A stretch of 64,000 nt of DNA, taken from the NCBI GenBank assembly GCA_016879935.1, contig JAACJQ010000195.1, positions 1 to 64,000 of the forward strand. Direction: 5' to 3'. Shown piece by piece: positions 24,525 to 32,882 of this stretch. This DNA is from Archangiaceae bacterium. Its GTDB lineage: Bacteria; Myxococcota; Myxococcia; Myxococcales; Myxococcaceae. A program made the translations under genes and the position numbers. Under the pieces are notes generated by a model. That model did not search any database, was not told where the DNA came from, and saw only the letters and a program-made list of their open reading frames with translations. The stretch's first letter is position 1. Every line of letters starts with the position of its first letter.

Positions 24525-25721
24525 TCACTTCAGCGCCTTCATCCACTCGGCGAGCGCGCCGTCCTTCAAGTCGGCCAGGCGCGAGGCCTCGAGCGGAGGT
24601 GCCCGCAGCAGCAGGTCTGCCGAGGCGGCGTCACACGGCTGTTGCTCACGAAGCCAGTTCGCATCGGCCTCGGTCGAGGGCCGCACCGCGCGCAACGACG
24701 CGGCGACGCCGAGCGCCTCCTGCAACGCCGCGCACCGCATCGGAATGCAGCCGAGCGCCTTCGTGCGCACCTCGTTCGGCACCCCGGGATAAAGCAGATA
24801 CGTGCCCGCGAACGCCGCCGCGCGTACCCGGCCTCGTTCGGCGTCCGAGAACGGCGCGAGGGGTGGCGCCCGCCCCGCCTGCGCCCACGTCTCTCGCACG
24901 AGCCCGTGAAACGACGACGCGCGCATCATCTCTCCGAGGAGCGTTCCACCCGAGGCGCAGAGGTCGGCCAGGTGCAGCACTTCGATGGTGGCCTGCTCGA
25001 GCTCGCCCTCGTGCGTTCCTTTCAAGAGCCGCAGTCGCGCCCAGTGCAACAACATCACGTAGCTCGGCAGCGGTGCGTCGACGAAGGTCGAAGGCCGGCC
25101 GTCGCGCAACGGGCCTTGCGCGCTCAGCGACCAGTGGTCGAACTCGAGCAACTGCTTCATCCACCCGAAGTCGAGGCCTGCGTAGAGCTCGGACCCAGCG
25201 CTCTGCCACCCTGGAGCCTTCAAGCGCGCGACCAGCGGGTCGGGAAGATGCAGCAAGCCGACGCGGCCATTCTCCCAGTCGGCGCGGCCCTCCATGAAGA
25301 CAGCGGCGTCATGCTGGCGTGCGTTCGGTTTGAACTCGTCACGCGCGCGGAGCGTCTTCGTGTCGTCACAGTACTGGTCGACGACGCGCGCGGCTTCGGC
25401 GGCGTTCTGCGTGAGGAACTCGTCGAGGTGCTGGAGCGCGACCGACGTCACCTGCTGAGCCCCCGCGTCGAGGAGCGCCGGCCCTGCGTCCGCCTCGACC
25501 GCGAGCGCTGCGAGCAGCGGCGCCAGTGTCGTCGGCGTCGCGACGCCCGGGCGGACCTGTGGGGTGTTCTTCGCCGGAAGGGCTCGTGGCGCCGTCGTCG
25601 GAGGCTCCGCGAGCAGCTCACCCAGGGTCGACTCGGCAGAGGCCGTCGCGCGAGCTCCCCGCCATGCGGTGAAGGCTCCGACGAGAACCGCGAGCACCAC
25701 CACCCACCAGGGTCTGCGCAT
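24525..25721 (-). CDS. Membrane-anchored or secreted protein of unknown function
   Basis: ATG at 25721; 398 residues. An N-terminal hydrophobic segment (VVVLAVLVGAFTAW) serves as anchor or signal, followed by an Ala/Pro-rich stalk to about residue 65 and a largely helical domain. Several cysteines (DQYCDD, LCASGG, CIPMRC, QPCDAA) are present. No known domain is recognised; similar anchored helical proteins are common in myxobacterial genomes. It lies 36 bases downstream of the ABC-F gene on the same strand. The 191 bases between its stop and the next gene hold only a hairpin. Confidence 0.7.
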   Translation of the reverse strand: MRRPWWVVVLAVLVGAFTAWRGARATASAESTLGELLAEPPTTAPRALPAKNTPQVRPGVATPTTLAPLLAALAVEADAGPALLDAGAQQVTSVALQHLDEFLTQNAAEAARVVDQYCDDTKTLRARDEFKPNARQHDAAVFMEGRADWENGRVGLLHLPDPLVARLKAPGWQSAGSELYAGLDFGWMKQLLEFDHWSLSAQGPLRDGRPSTFVDAPLPSYVMLLHWARLRLLKGTHEGELEQATIEVLHLADLCASGGTLLGEMMRASSFHGLVRETWAQAGRAPPLAPFSDAERGRVRAAAFAGTYLLYPGVPNEVRTKALGCIPMRCAALQEALGVAASLRAVRPSTEADANWLREQQPCDAASADLLLRAPPLEASRLADLKDGALAEWMKALK

Positions 25722-25757
25722 GCGAGGGAGTGTGGTCGAGCGCGGCCCCGACCTCCA

Positions 25758-27383
25758 TCACGCTTCGTGCAGGCCCGGCGCTTCGCGACCCGTCGAGTTC
25801 ACGTACTCGGTGTAGCCACCGCCGTACGAGTGCGGGCCTTCGGGCGTGAGTTCGAGCACGCGGTTCGACAGCTCGGCCAGGAAGTGCCGGTCGTGCGAGA
25901 CCATGAGCAGGCTGCCCTCGAAGCTCTTGAGCGCGTCGATGAGCATCTCTTTCGTCGCGAGGTCGAGGTGGTTGGTGGGCTCGTCGAGCACGAGGAAGTT
26001 TGGCGGGTCGAAGAGCATCAGCGCGAGCACGAGCCGCGCCTTCTCGCCACCCGACAGAATGCGCACGACCTTCTCGGTCTCGTCTCCGGGGAAGCCGAAG
26101 CAGCCGGCCAGCGTGCGGAGCGTGCCTTCGGACGAGCGGGGGAACGCGTCGACCAGCGTCTGCCAGACGGTCTTCGTGCCATCGAGCACGTCCATCGCGT
26201 GCTGCGCGAAGTAGCCCAGCTTGATGCTGTTGCCGACGGTGACGACGCCGGTGTCGGCCTTGCCTTCTCCCGCGACGAGCTTGAGCAGCGTCGACTTGCC
26301 CGCGCCGTTCACGCCCAGCACGCACCAGCGCTCGCGCCGGCGGAGCAGGAAGTCGAAGTTCTTGTACACGACGAGGTCGCCGTAGGCCTTGTTGACCTGG
26401 GTGAGCTTGACGACGTCTTCACCGCTGCGCGGCGGCGGCTTGAACTCGAAGCGCACCTTCTCGATGTGACGCGGCGGCTCGACGCGCTCGATCTTCTCGA
26501 GCTTCTTCACGCGCGACTGCACCTGGGCGGCATGCGAGGCGCGGGCCTTGAAGCGCTCGATGAAGGCGAGCTCCTTCTTGAGCATGGCCTGTTGCCGCTC
26601 GTACGTGGCCTGCTGCTGCGCCTCGGCGATGGCCTTCTGGCCGACGTAGAACTCGTAGTCGCCCGTGTACGAGGTGAGCTCGCCACCGTCGATCTCGAGA
26701 ATGCGGTTGCAGACGCGGTTCAAGAACTCGCGGTCGTGCGACGTCATCAACAGCGCGCCTTCGTACTGCTTGAGGAACTGCTCGAGCCAGATGAGCGACT
26801 CGAGGTCGAGGTGGTTCGACGGCTCGTCGAGCAGCATCGCGTCGGGCTTCATCAGCAGAATGCGCGCGAGCGCGACGCGCATCTTCCAACCACCCGAGAG
26901 CGCGCCCACGTCGCCGTCGACCATCGAGGGGCGAAAGCCGAGGCCGGCGAGAATCTCTCGAGCGCGGCCTTCGAGCGCATACCCACCGAGCTCGTCGAAG
27001 CGGGCCTGCACCTCGCCGAAGCGGGTGACGAGCGCGTCGAGCTGGTCGGCCTTGTCGGGGTTCGCCATGTCGTGCTCGAGCTGCTTGAGCTCGCGCGCGA
27101 CCTCCGAGACGTTGCCGGCGCCGTCCATCGTCTCTTCGATGACGGTGCGGCCCGACATCTCGCCGACGTCCTGGCGGAAGTAGCCGATGGTGACGCCGCG
27201 ATCGACCGACACGCCGCCTTCGTCGGGCGTCTCTTCTTTCATGATGTAGCGGAAGAGGGTCGATTTGCCCGAGCCGTTGGGGCCGACGAGGCCGACCTTC
27301 TCGCCCTTGTGGAGCGCGGCGGAGGCACCGATGAAGAGAATCTGACGGCCGTGCTGAGCGCCGATGTTGTCGAGGCGAATCAT
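25758..27383 (-). CDS. ABC-F family ATPase (ribosome-associated, two ABC domains)
   Basis: ATG at 27383 gives 541 residues starting MIRLDNIGAQHG, the normal ABC-F beginning. Both nucleotide-binding domains are complete: Walker A GPNGSGKST and GVNGAGKST, signatures LSGGWKMR and LSGGEKARL, Walker B plus EPSNHLD and EPTNHLD, and H-loops SHDREF and SHDRHF. The linker carries the charged coiled-coil (P-site tRNA interaction motif) region. There are no membrane segments, so this is not a transporter. ABC-F proteins act on ribosomes in translation control or antibiotic protection. The layout looks like the housekeeping YbiT/EttA-type group, but the subgroup is uncertain. Confidence 0.92.
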   Translation of the reverse strand: MIRLDNIGAQHGRQILFIGASAALHKGEKVGLVGPNGSGKSTLFRYIMKEETPDEGGVSVDRGVTIGYFRQDVGEMSGRTVIEETMDGAGNVSEVARELKQLEHDMANPDKADQLDALVTRFGEVQARFDELGGYALEGRAREILAGLGFRPSMVDGDVGALSGGWKMRVALARILLMKPDAMLLDEPSNHLDLESLIWLEQFLKQYEGALLMTSHDREFLNRVCNRILEIDGGELTSYTGDYEFYVGQKAIAEAQQQATYERQQAMLKKELAFIERFKARASHAAQVQSRVKKLEKIERVEPPRHIEKVRFEFKPPPRSGEDVVKLTQVNKAYGDLVVYKNFDFLLRRRERWCVLGVNGAGKSTLLKLVAGEGKADTGVVTVGNSIKLGYFAQHAMDVLDGTKTVWQTLVDAFPRSSEGTLRTLAGCFGFPGDETEKVVRILSGGEKARLVLALMLFDPPNFLVLDEPTNHLDLATKEMLIDALKSFEGSLLMVSHDRHFLAELSNRVLELTPEGPHSYGGGYTEYVNSTGREAPGLHEA

Positions 27384-27417
27384 GTCGCGCGCGCCATGGC
27401 ACAACGGGGCCGCGCGG

Positions 27418-28092
27418 TCACCGCTTCGTTGTGGCGACTTGCGGGGTCCACCGCGCTTTCGACCCGGGCGCGGGCGGCTGGTGGGCGAAGGGCATGGGCA
27501 GCAGCGCGGCGAGCGCGGCCTTCGCGGCGGTGAGGTCTCCGTCGACGTGCGCCTTGTCGAGGGGAGCACCGGCGAAGAAGAGCGCTCTGGCCTGCTCGGT
27601 GGTCAAGTGGAGCGTGGCCGCGCTGCGGTCGGGCCGTGCCTTGAAGACACGCAGCCACTCGGGCTCGAAGCGCAGGGTGAACCAGGTGCCTTCGACGTCG
27701 ACGGCGAGCGTGACGTCGGCGCCGCCGCGGTAGCGCCGCTTGAGCGAGAGGAAGCCCCAGCTCAGGTCGACCCGGTCGGTGCGTCTGGGCGTGCCGAGGT
27801 AACGGCCGCCGAAGCGGGCGAGCTCCATGACGACGGGCTCGAGCGACGCGCCCAGTTCGGTCAGCTCGTAGCCGCCGTCAGTGGAGTGGATGAAGCCTTC
27901 TTCCTCCATCGATTGCAGGCGGGCGGCGAGCAGGTTGGTCGTGAGCCCGGGGAGCGCCTCGAGCAGCTCGGAGTAGCGCCGCGGCCCGAGCAGGAACTCG
28001 CGCACGAGCAGCAGAGTCCACCGCTCGCCGACGAGATCGAGGGCTCGAGCGAGCCCACAGAACTGCTGGTAGCTGCGACGTTTGGGCGCCAT
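27418..28092 (-). CDS. HxlR-type winged-helix regulator with C-terminal ligand-like domain
   Basis: ATG at 28092; 224 residues. Residues 1-100 match the HxlR family: CGLARALDLVGERWTLLLVRE, GPRRYSELLEALPGLTTNLLA, and LELTELG-type wing. The C-terminal 110 residues are beyond the usual HxlR length and look like a small SCP2-like lipid- or ligand-binding domain (LHLTTEQARALFFAG). The gene is divergent from the membrane protein gene at 28151. The 58-base gap contains an AT-rich palindrome overlapping both promoters, so it probably represses both itself and that gene. Confidence 0.9.
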   Translation of the reverse strand: MAPKRRSYQQFCGLARALDLVGERWTLLLVREFLLGPRRYSELLEALPGLTTNLLAARLQSMEEEGFIHSTDGGYELTELGASLEPVVMELARFGGRYLGTPRRTDRVDLSWGFLSLKRRYRGGADVTLAVDVEGTWFTLRFEPEWLRVFKARPDRSAATLHLTTEQARALFFAGAPLDKAHVDGDLTAAKAALAALLPMPFAHQPPAPGSKARWTPQVATTKR

Positions 28093-28095
28093 GAC

Positions 28096-28132
28096 TTTAC
28101 TTTTAGATAGTACCTCGATATTTCTTTTTCAA
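28096..28132. promoter_or_regulatory. Divergent promoters with HxlR-type palindrome TACT-N7-AGTA
   Basis: Minus strand: TTGAAA (28127-28132), 17 bases, TATCTA (28104-28109), a good sigma-70 promoter for the regulator. Plus strand: TTTACT (28096-28101), 17 bases, TATTTC (28119-28124) for the gene at 28151. The palindrome TACT-N7-AGTA at 28098-28112 covers the -10 of one and the -35 of the other. It resembles the known YodB (HxlR family) box TACT...AGTA. Confidence 0.65.
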
Positions 28133-28150
28133 CCACGAACTGGAGCCCGC

Positions 28151-28909
28151 ATGTATCCCCTCCCCGCCTCGTCGTCGTTGCTCGCCGGCTTTCCGCTGCT
28201 GGCCGGGTGTCTGATCGTGCTGGTCGCGCTGGGGCACCGGGTGGCGGCGGCTCGGCTGGGGGTTGATGGGCGGTTGGCGCTGAGACGAACGCTGGTGTTC
28301 CTGGCCATCGCGGCGCTGTGGCAGGTGGTGGTGTCGTCGTTGGCAGTGAAGGGCGTGCTGGCGCGGTTCGACGCGCGTCCGCCTCCCCTCATCTTCCTGC
28401 TCGTGTTCATCGCGGGGGGAGCGCAGGTGCTGGCGCGGTCGACGTTCGGGAAGACGCTGAGTGAAGGCCTGCCGCTCGCCGCGCTCGTGGGGTTTCAGGC
28501 GTTCCGGTTGCCGCTGGAGTTGCTCATGCACGGCGCGGCGAACGAAGGCGTGATGCCGGAGCAGATGACGTTCACGGGGTGGAACTTCGACATCGTGACG
28601 GGCGCGAGCGCGGTGGTGGTGGCGGTGCTCGTCGCGACGGGAGTCGGCGGGCGACGACTGGTGCTCGCATGGAACGCGCTGGGCACCGTGCTGCTGGTGA
28701 CGGTCGTGGTCATCGCGGTGTCATCGACTCCGCTGTTCGCCGCGTTCGGTGAAGGAGCGGCGCTCAACACGTTCATCGCGTACGTGCCGTTCACCACGCT
28801 GCCGACGGTGATGGTGCTGCTGGCGATGGCGGGGCACGTGATGGTGTGGCGGAAGCTGCTCGCGGAACGCACCGTCGTCGCAGCGGCTCCAGTCGCCTCG
28901 GTGGCATGA
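28151..28909 (+). CDS. Polytopic membrane protein of unknown function
   Basis: ATG at 28151 has GGAG five bases upstream. The 252-residue product has about seven hydrophobic segments. The central motif FRLPLELLMHGA followed by MTFTGWNFDIVTG is shared, from memory, with a widespread uncharacterised membrane family. No transporter or enzyme signature is seen. It is divergent from an HxlR-type regulator that probably controls it. The next gene overlaps its stop as ATGA, showing translational coupling. Confidence 0.8.
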   Translation: MYPLPASSSLLAGFPLLAGCLIVLVALGHRVAAARLGVDGRLALRRTLVFLAIAALWQVVVSSLAVKGVLARFDARPPPLIFLLVFIAGGAQVLARSTFGKTLSEGLPLAALVGFQAFRLPLELLMHGAANEGVMPEQMTFTGWNFDIVTGASAVVVAVLVATGVGGRRLVLAWNALGTVLLVTVVVIAVSSTPLFAAFGEGAALNTFIAYVPFTTLPTVMVLLAMAGHVMVWRKLLAERTVVAAAPVASVA

Positions 28910-29322
28910 GTCCGACCGCTGCCGACTTCTCGATCGAAGCAGGAGCCGAGAGCACCCTGCCGAAGTGCGAATGCTGCGGTGGGGTGACGCGAATCGTGCG
29001 GGCGTTCGCTCGTGCGGTGCTCCTGGTCCGATGGACTGTCGGAGCGCGGCACGATGCTGAGGTCGCGGTGAGTGTCGGGGCCTGGTGCAATGCCGACAGG
29101 AGCCCACGACGCCTGGTCGCACTCCTGCTGCGCCAGCAACCGAACGGTCCCGCGTTCATGGTCGTCGACGCCGACCTCGCACGATGGGACGACTCGAGCC
29201 TGCTCGGCACAGCCCTGCGCTCCGAAGACGTTCTGAACACCCCGCTCGCATCCGAAGTGTTCGCAATCCTCGACGCAGCGGGCGCAGCCGACCTCCGCCT
29301 CGCCAACTGGCATCTGAGCTGA
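28906..29322 (+). CDS. Small unrecognised protein with CxCCGG motif
   Basis: ATG at 28906 overlaps the upstream stop (ATGA). The 138-residue product has a CECCGG motif near residue 22 that could bind metal, then a mixed alpha/beta domain ending LRLANWHLS. No signal peptide or membrane helix. No family is recognised. Being coupled to the upstream membrane protein gene, it should share its HxlR control. Confidence 0.65.
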   Translation: MSPTAADFSIEAGAESTLPKCECCGGVTRIVRAFARAVLLVRWTVGARHDAEVAVSVGAWCNADRSPRRLVALLLRQQPNGPAFMVVDADLARWDDSSLLGTALRSEDVLNTPLASEVFAILDAAGAADLRLANWHLS

Positions 29323-29539
29323 TCGACTCACAGAGCCGCTGTTCGCGAGCGCAACTTCATCACTGCGCCTGGCGATACTCCGAGGTGCGCTGCGTTCTCA
29401 CCACCCGATTCGTCGAGCCGCTCCGGGCTGAATCGCGAGTCGAGCGAGTCGAAGTTCTGGTGACGTCGTCGCCCAGCACCAAGGTCGTGAGCGCGGGTCC
29501 CTGCACGTGTCCCATTTCGGGAGCACGCAGGAGACCTTC

Positions 29540-30094
29540 ATGTTCACCACACTGATCACCGCGCTCATCGCCGCTTCGCCGTTCCCTTCCTTTCTGAACG
29601 CCAGCTCGCCGGTCGACACAGAGGCCGGCAGACGGTCGCTCGGCCTCTCGGTCGGAGGACTTCGCCTCTTCTCGGACAACGCCAGCGAGCCAGACCTCAT
29701 CGCCCCGGTCACGATCGAGTGCAGCTACGACGTTGGCAGCGCGACAGCGCTCTTCGTGCGGGTGCCCATCGGCGTGGGACTCGTCGGCGTCGGAGCTCCG
29801 ACGACCTCAGGCACAGGGCTCGTCGTCACGACTGGCGGTCAATTCGGCGTTCGCCATGCCTTCGGTGCCGAGTTCGTCAGACCGTTCCTCGGCGCATATC
29901 TCAGTGGGCTCTACGTCCTGTCGCGCGCGCCATCGTTCCTCGCGGGGCCCGGCGTCGCCGTGGGCCTCGAGACCGCGCGCTTCGCCGATTCGCTGTCGGT
30001 TCACCTGCTCGGGCAGTGCGACTGGTTCGTCGCGCTCAACGGCCCGCAGGCCTTCAGCGTCGGCACCACCCTCGGCGTCACGACCACGTTCTGA
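29540..30094 (+). CDS. Exported beta-rich protein, probably outer-membrane barrel-like
   Basis: ATG at 29540 is preceded by AGGAG six bases upstream. A signal peptide (FTTLITALIAASPF) leads a 184-residue protein of alternating hydrophobic strands that ends in Phe, a pattern of small outer-membrane barrels. No specific family is recognised. The 217 bases between it and the upstream gene show no gene or clear regulatory element. Confidence 0.65.
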   Translation: MFTTLITALIAASPFPSFLNASSPVDTEAGRRSLGLSVGGLRLFSDNASEPDLIAPVTIECSYDVGSATALFVRVPIGVGLVGVGAPTTSGTGLVVTTGGQFGVRHAFGAEFVRPFLGAYLSGLYVLSRAPSFLAGPGVAVGLETARFADSLSVHLLGQCDWFVALNGPQAFSVGTTLGVTTTF

Positions 30095-30218
30095 ACCGCA
30101 ACGGCGAGCCGCTGTGGGCGAACCGCAAGGCCATCGCGCTGGCGAGCGACGCCGACGCCAACGTGGTTCGCGCGAGCAGCTACTACAACATCGCCCGCAT
30201 CTACGGCGCTCACGCCTT
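30092..30218 (+). pseudogene. Possible remnant of a TPR-type protein
   Basis: Downstream of the stop at 30094, one frame reads GEPLWANRKAIALASDADAN and then VVRASSYYNIARIYG, which looks like a tetratricopeptide helix pair (ALxxA....A..YNLGRIY). No start codon or continuation is present; the frame runs into the opposite-strand gene that ends at 30210. It may be the leftover of a deleted gene, or chance. Confidence 0.3.
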
Positions 30219-31196
30219 GCCGAGATGGCTCCCCGTTCCTTCGAGCCACGAGAGGAACGTCGCGAGCCGCTTCCCTCGCAGATGACGCGTCGACGCGCTC
30301 CGGAACTCCCAGGTCGTCTCGAGCTTCTTCGCCGCCTCACGCAGGTACGTCGGCAGCTCGAGCAACGAGCACTCGGTCGTTCCATCGGCGTGGTGCAGGT
30401 CGGTGGAGGTCCGCTCACCGCCGACGCCGCCGTAGAACGCCGGCCCGGGCAGGTCGCTGTCGATCGAGATCCAGAAGAACCGGTTGCCGGTTCCTGCGAC
30501 ACGAACGTCGACGCGAAATCGCTTGCCCGACGCGATGCCGAGCGCCTTCGCCAACTCGTTCGCGGGAGCGCTCGTTCGGGCCGCGTCGAGCCGCCCCTCG
30601 ATGAGCGACATCAACGCCGTCATCGCCTTCGTCTTCGCGGCGTAGCGACCGAGCCTCGAGAGCGGCTCGAGCTGCGCCTCGTCTTTCAGCGCGCGCTCGA
30701 CGTGCGGGAGCAACGCATCGGCCGACGGCTCCGAGCCCTCCATCGCGAGCACGGCGAGCAGCTCGAGCGGCACGTTCGTGGAGCCGACGGCTGCGGCCCG
30801 CGCTGCCTCGACGATGCGCTCGTTCTTCCGCAGCTCCGTCAGCCTCGCGGCCTTCTCCTTCGAGCCGAACTCGTACTGCGACTCGAAGACCTTCAGCGCG
30901 TTCACCGCCGTTCGCCAGGTCGTGAGCAGCGTCTGGTCTGTCGTGTCATCAGCGGCGACGCGGAGGAACACCGACGCTGCTTTGCGCCGTTCGCCATCTC
31001 GTGCGCTCTTCGTGACCGTCTGCGACCAGGGCTCGAGTTCGGCGAGCACCGCGCGAATGACCGTCACCTCGAGCGCCTCGGTGGAGCGGGCGAAGCGGTA
31101 CCAGCTCCACTCGAGCAGCTCGAACGCCGTCGAGACGTCGACGTCCTGCGACGGAAAGTGGCCCCACTTGCGGCGCTCTTCCTTCGTGCTCGCCAT
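30210..31196 (-). CDS. Unrecognised 328-residue protein, paralogue of the gene at 2238-3197
   Basis: ATG at 31196; 328 residues, soluble and mostly helical. It shares with the 2238-3197 protein the TWR-x-x-x-x-AL block followed by YEFG, the AAAVGS-x5-LLAVL block, the GSExSADALLPHVERA block and the C-terminal WxFxxAxxxxLxxKxLxxxLxWL pattern. I do not know the family. It begins three bases after the stop of a lipoprotein gene on the same strand, so the two are co-transcribed, and possibly function together at the envelope. Confidence 0.8.
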   Translation of the reverse strand: MASTKEERRKWGHFPSQDVDVSTAFELLEWSWYRFARSTEALEVTVIRAVLAELEPWSQTVTKSARDGERRKAASVFLRVAADDTTDQTLLTTWRTAVNALKVFESQYEFGSKEKAARLTELRKNERIVEAARAAAVGSTNVPLELLAVLAMEGSEPSADALLPHVERALKDEAQLEPLSRLGRYAAKTKAMTALMSLIEGRLDAARTSAPANELAKALGIASGKRFRVDVRVAGTGNRFFWISIDSDLPGPAFYGGVGGERTSTDLHHADGTTECSLLELPTYLREAAKKLETTWEFRSASTRHLRGKRLATFLSWLEGTGSHLGKA

Positions 31197-31199
31197 CGC

Positions 31200-32285
31200 T
31201 CACTCGATGACGGGCGGCGGTTTCTGAAAGCCCTGCACGATGAACACGCTGTCGGGCAGCCCCGGCCGCGCCCACGTGAGGAAGAGGAAGTCACCGGTCT
31301 CGGGCTCGAAGTACGCGCCCCACGGCCGCGGGAAACGCGAGAACATGCGGCGGCGCGTTCCGGCGACGGGGTTGCCCTGCTGGTCGACCTCGATGACCGA
31401 CACCTCGCTCGCGCTCCACTCCGAGATGATGATGCTGGGCCTGGTGAACTGCGCCGAGCCGAGCGGCACGTACGCAAAGCCACCGGGGCCACCCGAGAGC
31501 TGCATCGCGCCGGTGTCTCTGACCTGCGTGACGCCGTACACACCTGCGTCGACCGACAAGCCCAGCTTGTGCCAGCGCCCGTCGGGCCAGCCGACGATGC
31601 GGTACTCGCCAGCGGCCGCGAGCCATGGCGGAACCCGCCCGATGCCTCCCGCGCTCGAGCCCATCTGCCCATGCGTCGTGAGGTCCACCGTCCACAGGGG
31701 CGTGCTCGCGCCGAGCTTCAGCTGCGAGAGCTGCCACACCTGCCAGCCCGTGTAGAGCAGCGAGCCGCCCGCCATCTCGAGAATGTTCGCGTCGATGTAC
31801 GGCGTGTCGGCGACCTTCGTGGCGCTGCCGTCGTAGCCGATGATGTGGCCACACGCGTTGCGGCGAAGCCCGATGCGATACAGCGCGCCGCTCGAACGCT
31901 CCGACGCTCCGGCGATGAGCAGGTGGTCGCGGTCGTTCTGCAGAATCACGCAGCCGCCGAGCGGGCCGGGCACGCCAGGCACGGGGCCGAGCTCGGAGAA
32001 CGTGTAGTTCGCTGCGAAGTCAGGGTGCATCACCACGCCGGCATCGTCGGGCGGCTGCGGGAGCGGCGGACAGAAGACGCCTGCGTCGAACTCGGCTCCG
32101 CCGCCCGCGTTGAAGCCGCCGCCCATCGCCGAGCCGCCCGCGCTGCTGCCGCCACCACCACCGCCGACGGAGCGCCCGGCGTCGACACCTGCGTCAGTGC
32201 CTGAGCCGCCGACCTTCACCGTGTTGGCTCCGCACGCTGCGACGAGCGCGAGGACGAACAAACTCGGAGCGCGTGAGCGGGTCAT
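31200..32285 (-). CDS. Gly-rich lipoprotein, possible beta-propeller
   Basis: ATG at 32285 has GGAG seven bases upstream, chosen over a start 40 codons further up. Lipobox VAAC at about residue 19 gives a lipidated protein of 361 residues. A Gly/Ser/Ala linker with DAGVDAG motifs leads to a beta-rich domain with repeated blade-like strands (GEYRIVGWPDGRWHKLG; GYDGSATKVADTPYI), suggesting a propeller. No active site is recognised. It is the first gene of a two-gene unit with the paralogue at 30210. Confidence 0.75.
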   Translation of the reverse strand: MTRSRAPSLFVLALVAACGANTVKVGGSGTDAGVDAGRSVGGGGGGSSAGGSAMGGGFNAGGGAEFDAGVFCPPLPQPPDDAGVVMHPDFAANYTFSELGPVPGVPGPLGGCVILQNDRDHLLIAGASERSSGALYRIGLRRNACGHIIGYDGSATKVADTPYIDANILEMAGGSLLYTGWQVWQLSQLKLGASTPLWTVDLTTHGQMGSSAGGIGRVPPWLAAAGEYRIVGWPDGRWHKLGLSVDAGVYGVTQVRDTGAMQLSGGPGGFAYVPLGSAQFTRPSIIISEWSASEVSVIEVDQQGNPVAGTRRRMFSRFPRPWGAYFEPETGDFLFLTWARPGLPDSVFIVQGFQKPPPVIE

Positions 32286-32432
32286 CAGGGCGCTCCAGCA
32301 TGGCGTGGTGCCGGCGGCATGCCCAGCCCCGTGTCTCACGACCCGGCCAGCCGGTTCCGCGTTGGTGCTGCTCGACGGCCGCTCCACATCGCCGACTGAC
32401 ACCACCCGCGCGCACGAATCGAGTCGTGCTGT

Positions 32433-32882
32433 TCAGTCCTCGCCCGGGCGAACGACCCGCTCGACCGTACGCGTGCCGATGACCTTGAGGTACTCGTCGC
32501 GGTCATTGAGCGCCTTCGTCGTCAGCGAGCCCATCACGAGCATCTCGGTCTCGAACAACGACAGCCGCTCGCACCGAACGTCTCCGGTGACGATGAGACA
32601 CATCAACCGGTCTGACACGCAGAGATGGCCGGTCGAGGTGAGGTTGCCGGCGAAAACGATGGTGCCGACGTCTCCAGTGCCGGCACAGAGCGAGCGCACC
32701 TCATCGTCGTGCAGCGCGATGTTGCCGCTGCGGTCGCCTTCGAACACGACGACGTTCAACCCGTAGTCACCACCAGATGCGAGCAACGCCCGCGCGCCGA
32801 AGCGGGCGTCGAGCTCGTCCTCCGTGATGACCGAGCGCCCTGGGCTCAGTTGCCGAAGACCATGCCCGCGCGCGAGAGCCAC
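32433..32882 (-). CDS. Small polymer-forming (bactofilin-like) protein, start uncertain
   Basis: The coding evidence is the C-terminal part: LNVVVFEGD, IVFAGNLTSTGHLCVS, LIVTGDVRCERLSLF, and MLVMGSLTTKAL, a run of short strands of beta-helix type as seen in bactofilin-like polymer-forming proteins. The start is unclear. GTG at 32882 overlaps the end of nuoN by 37 bases; the region just after nuoN has no ATG/GTG/TTG until a TTG at 32786, which would cut off the helical segment ITEDELDARFGARA. It lies immediately downstream of the nuo operon and may be read through from it. Confidence 0.5.
   Translation of the reverse strand: MALARGHGLRQLSPGRSVITEDELDARFGARALLASGGDYGLNVVVFEGDRSGNIALHDDEVRSLCAGTGDVGTIVFAGNLTSTGHLCVSDRLMCLIVTGDVRCERLSLFETEMLVMGSLTTKALNDRDEYLKVIGTRTVERVVRPGED

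Noticed and set aside
24492-27533. 1000-codon plus-strand frame over the ABC-F and neighbouring gene
   Set aside because: Antisense shadow typical of high-GC codon bias; spans two unrelated genes of the other strand.
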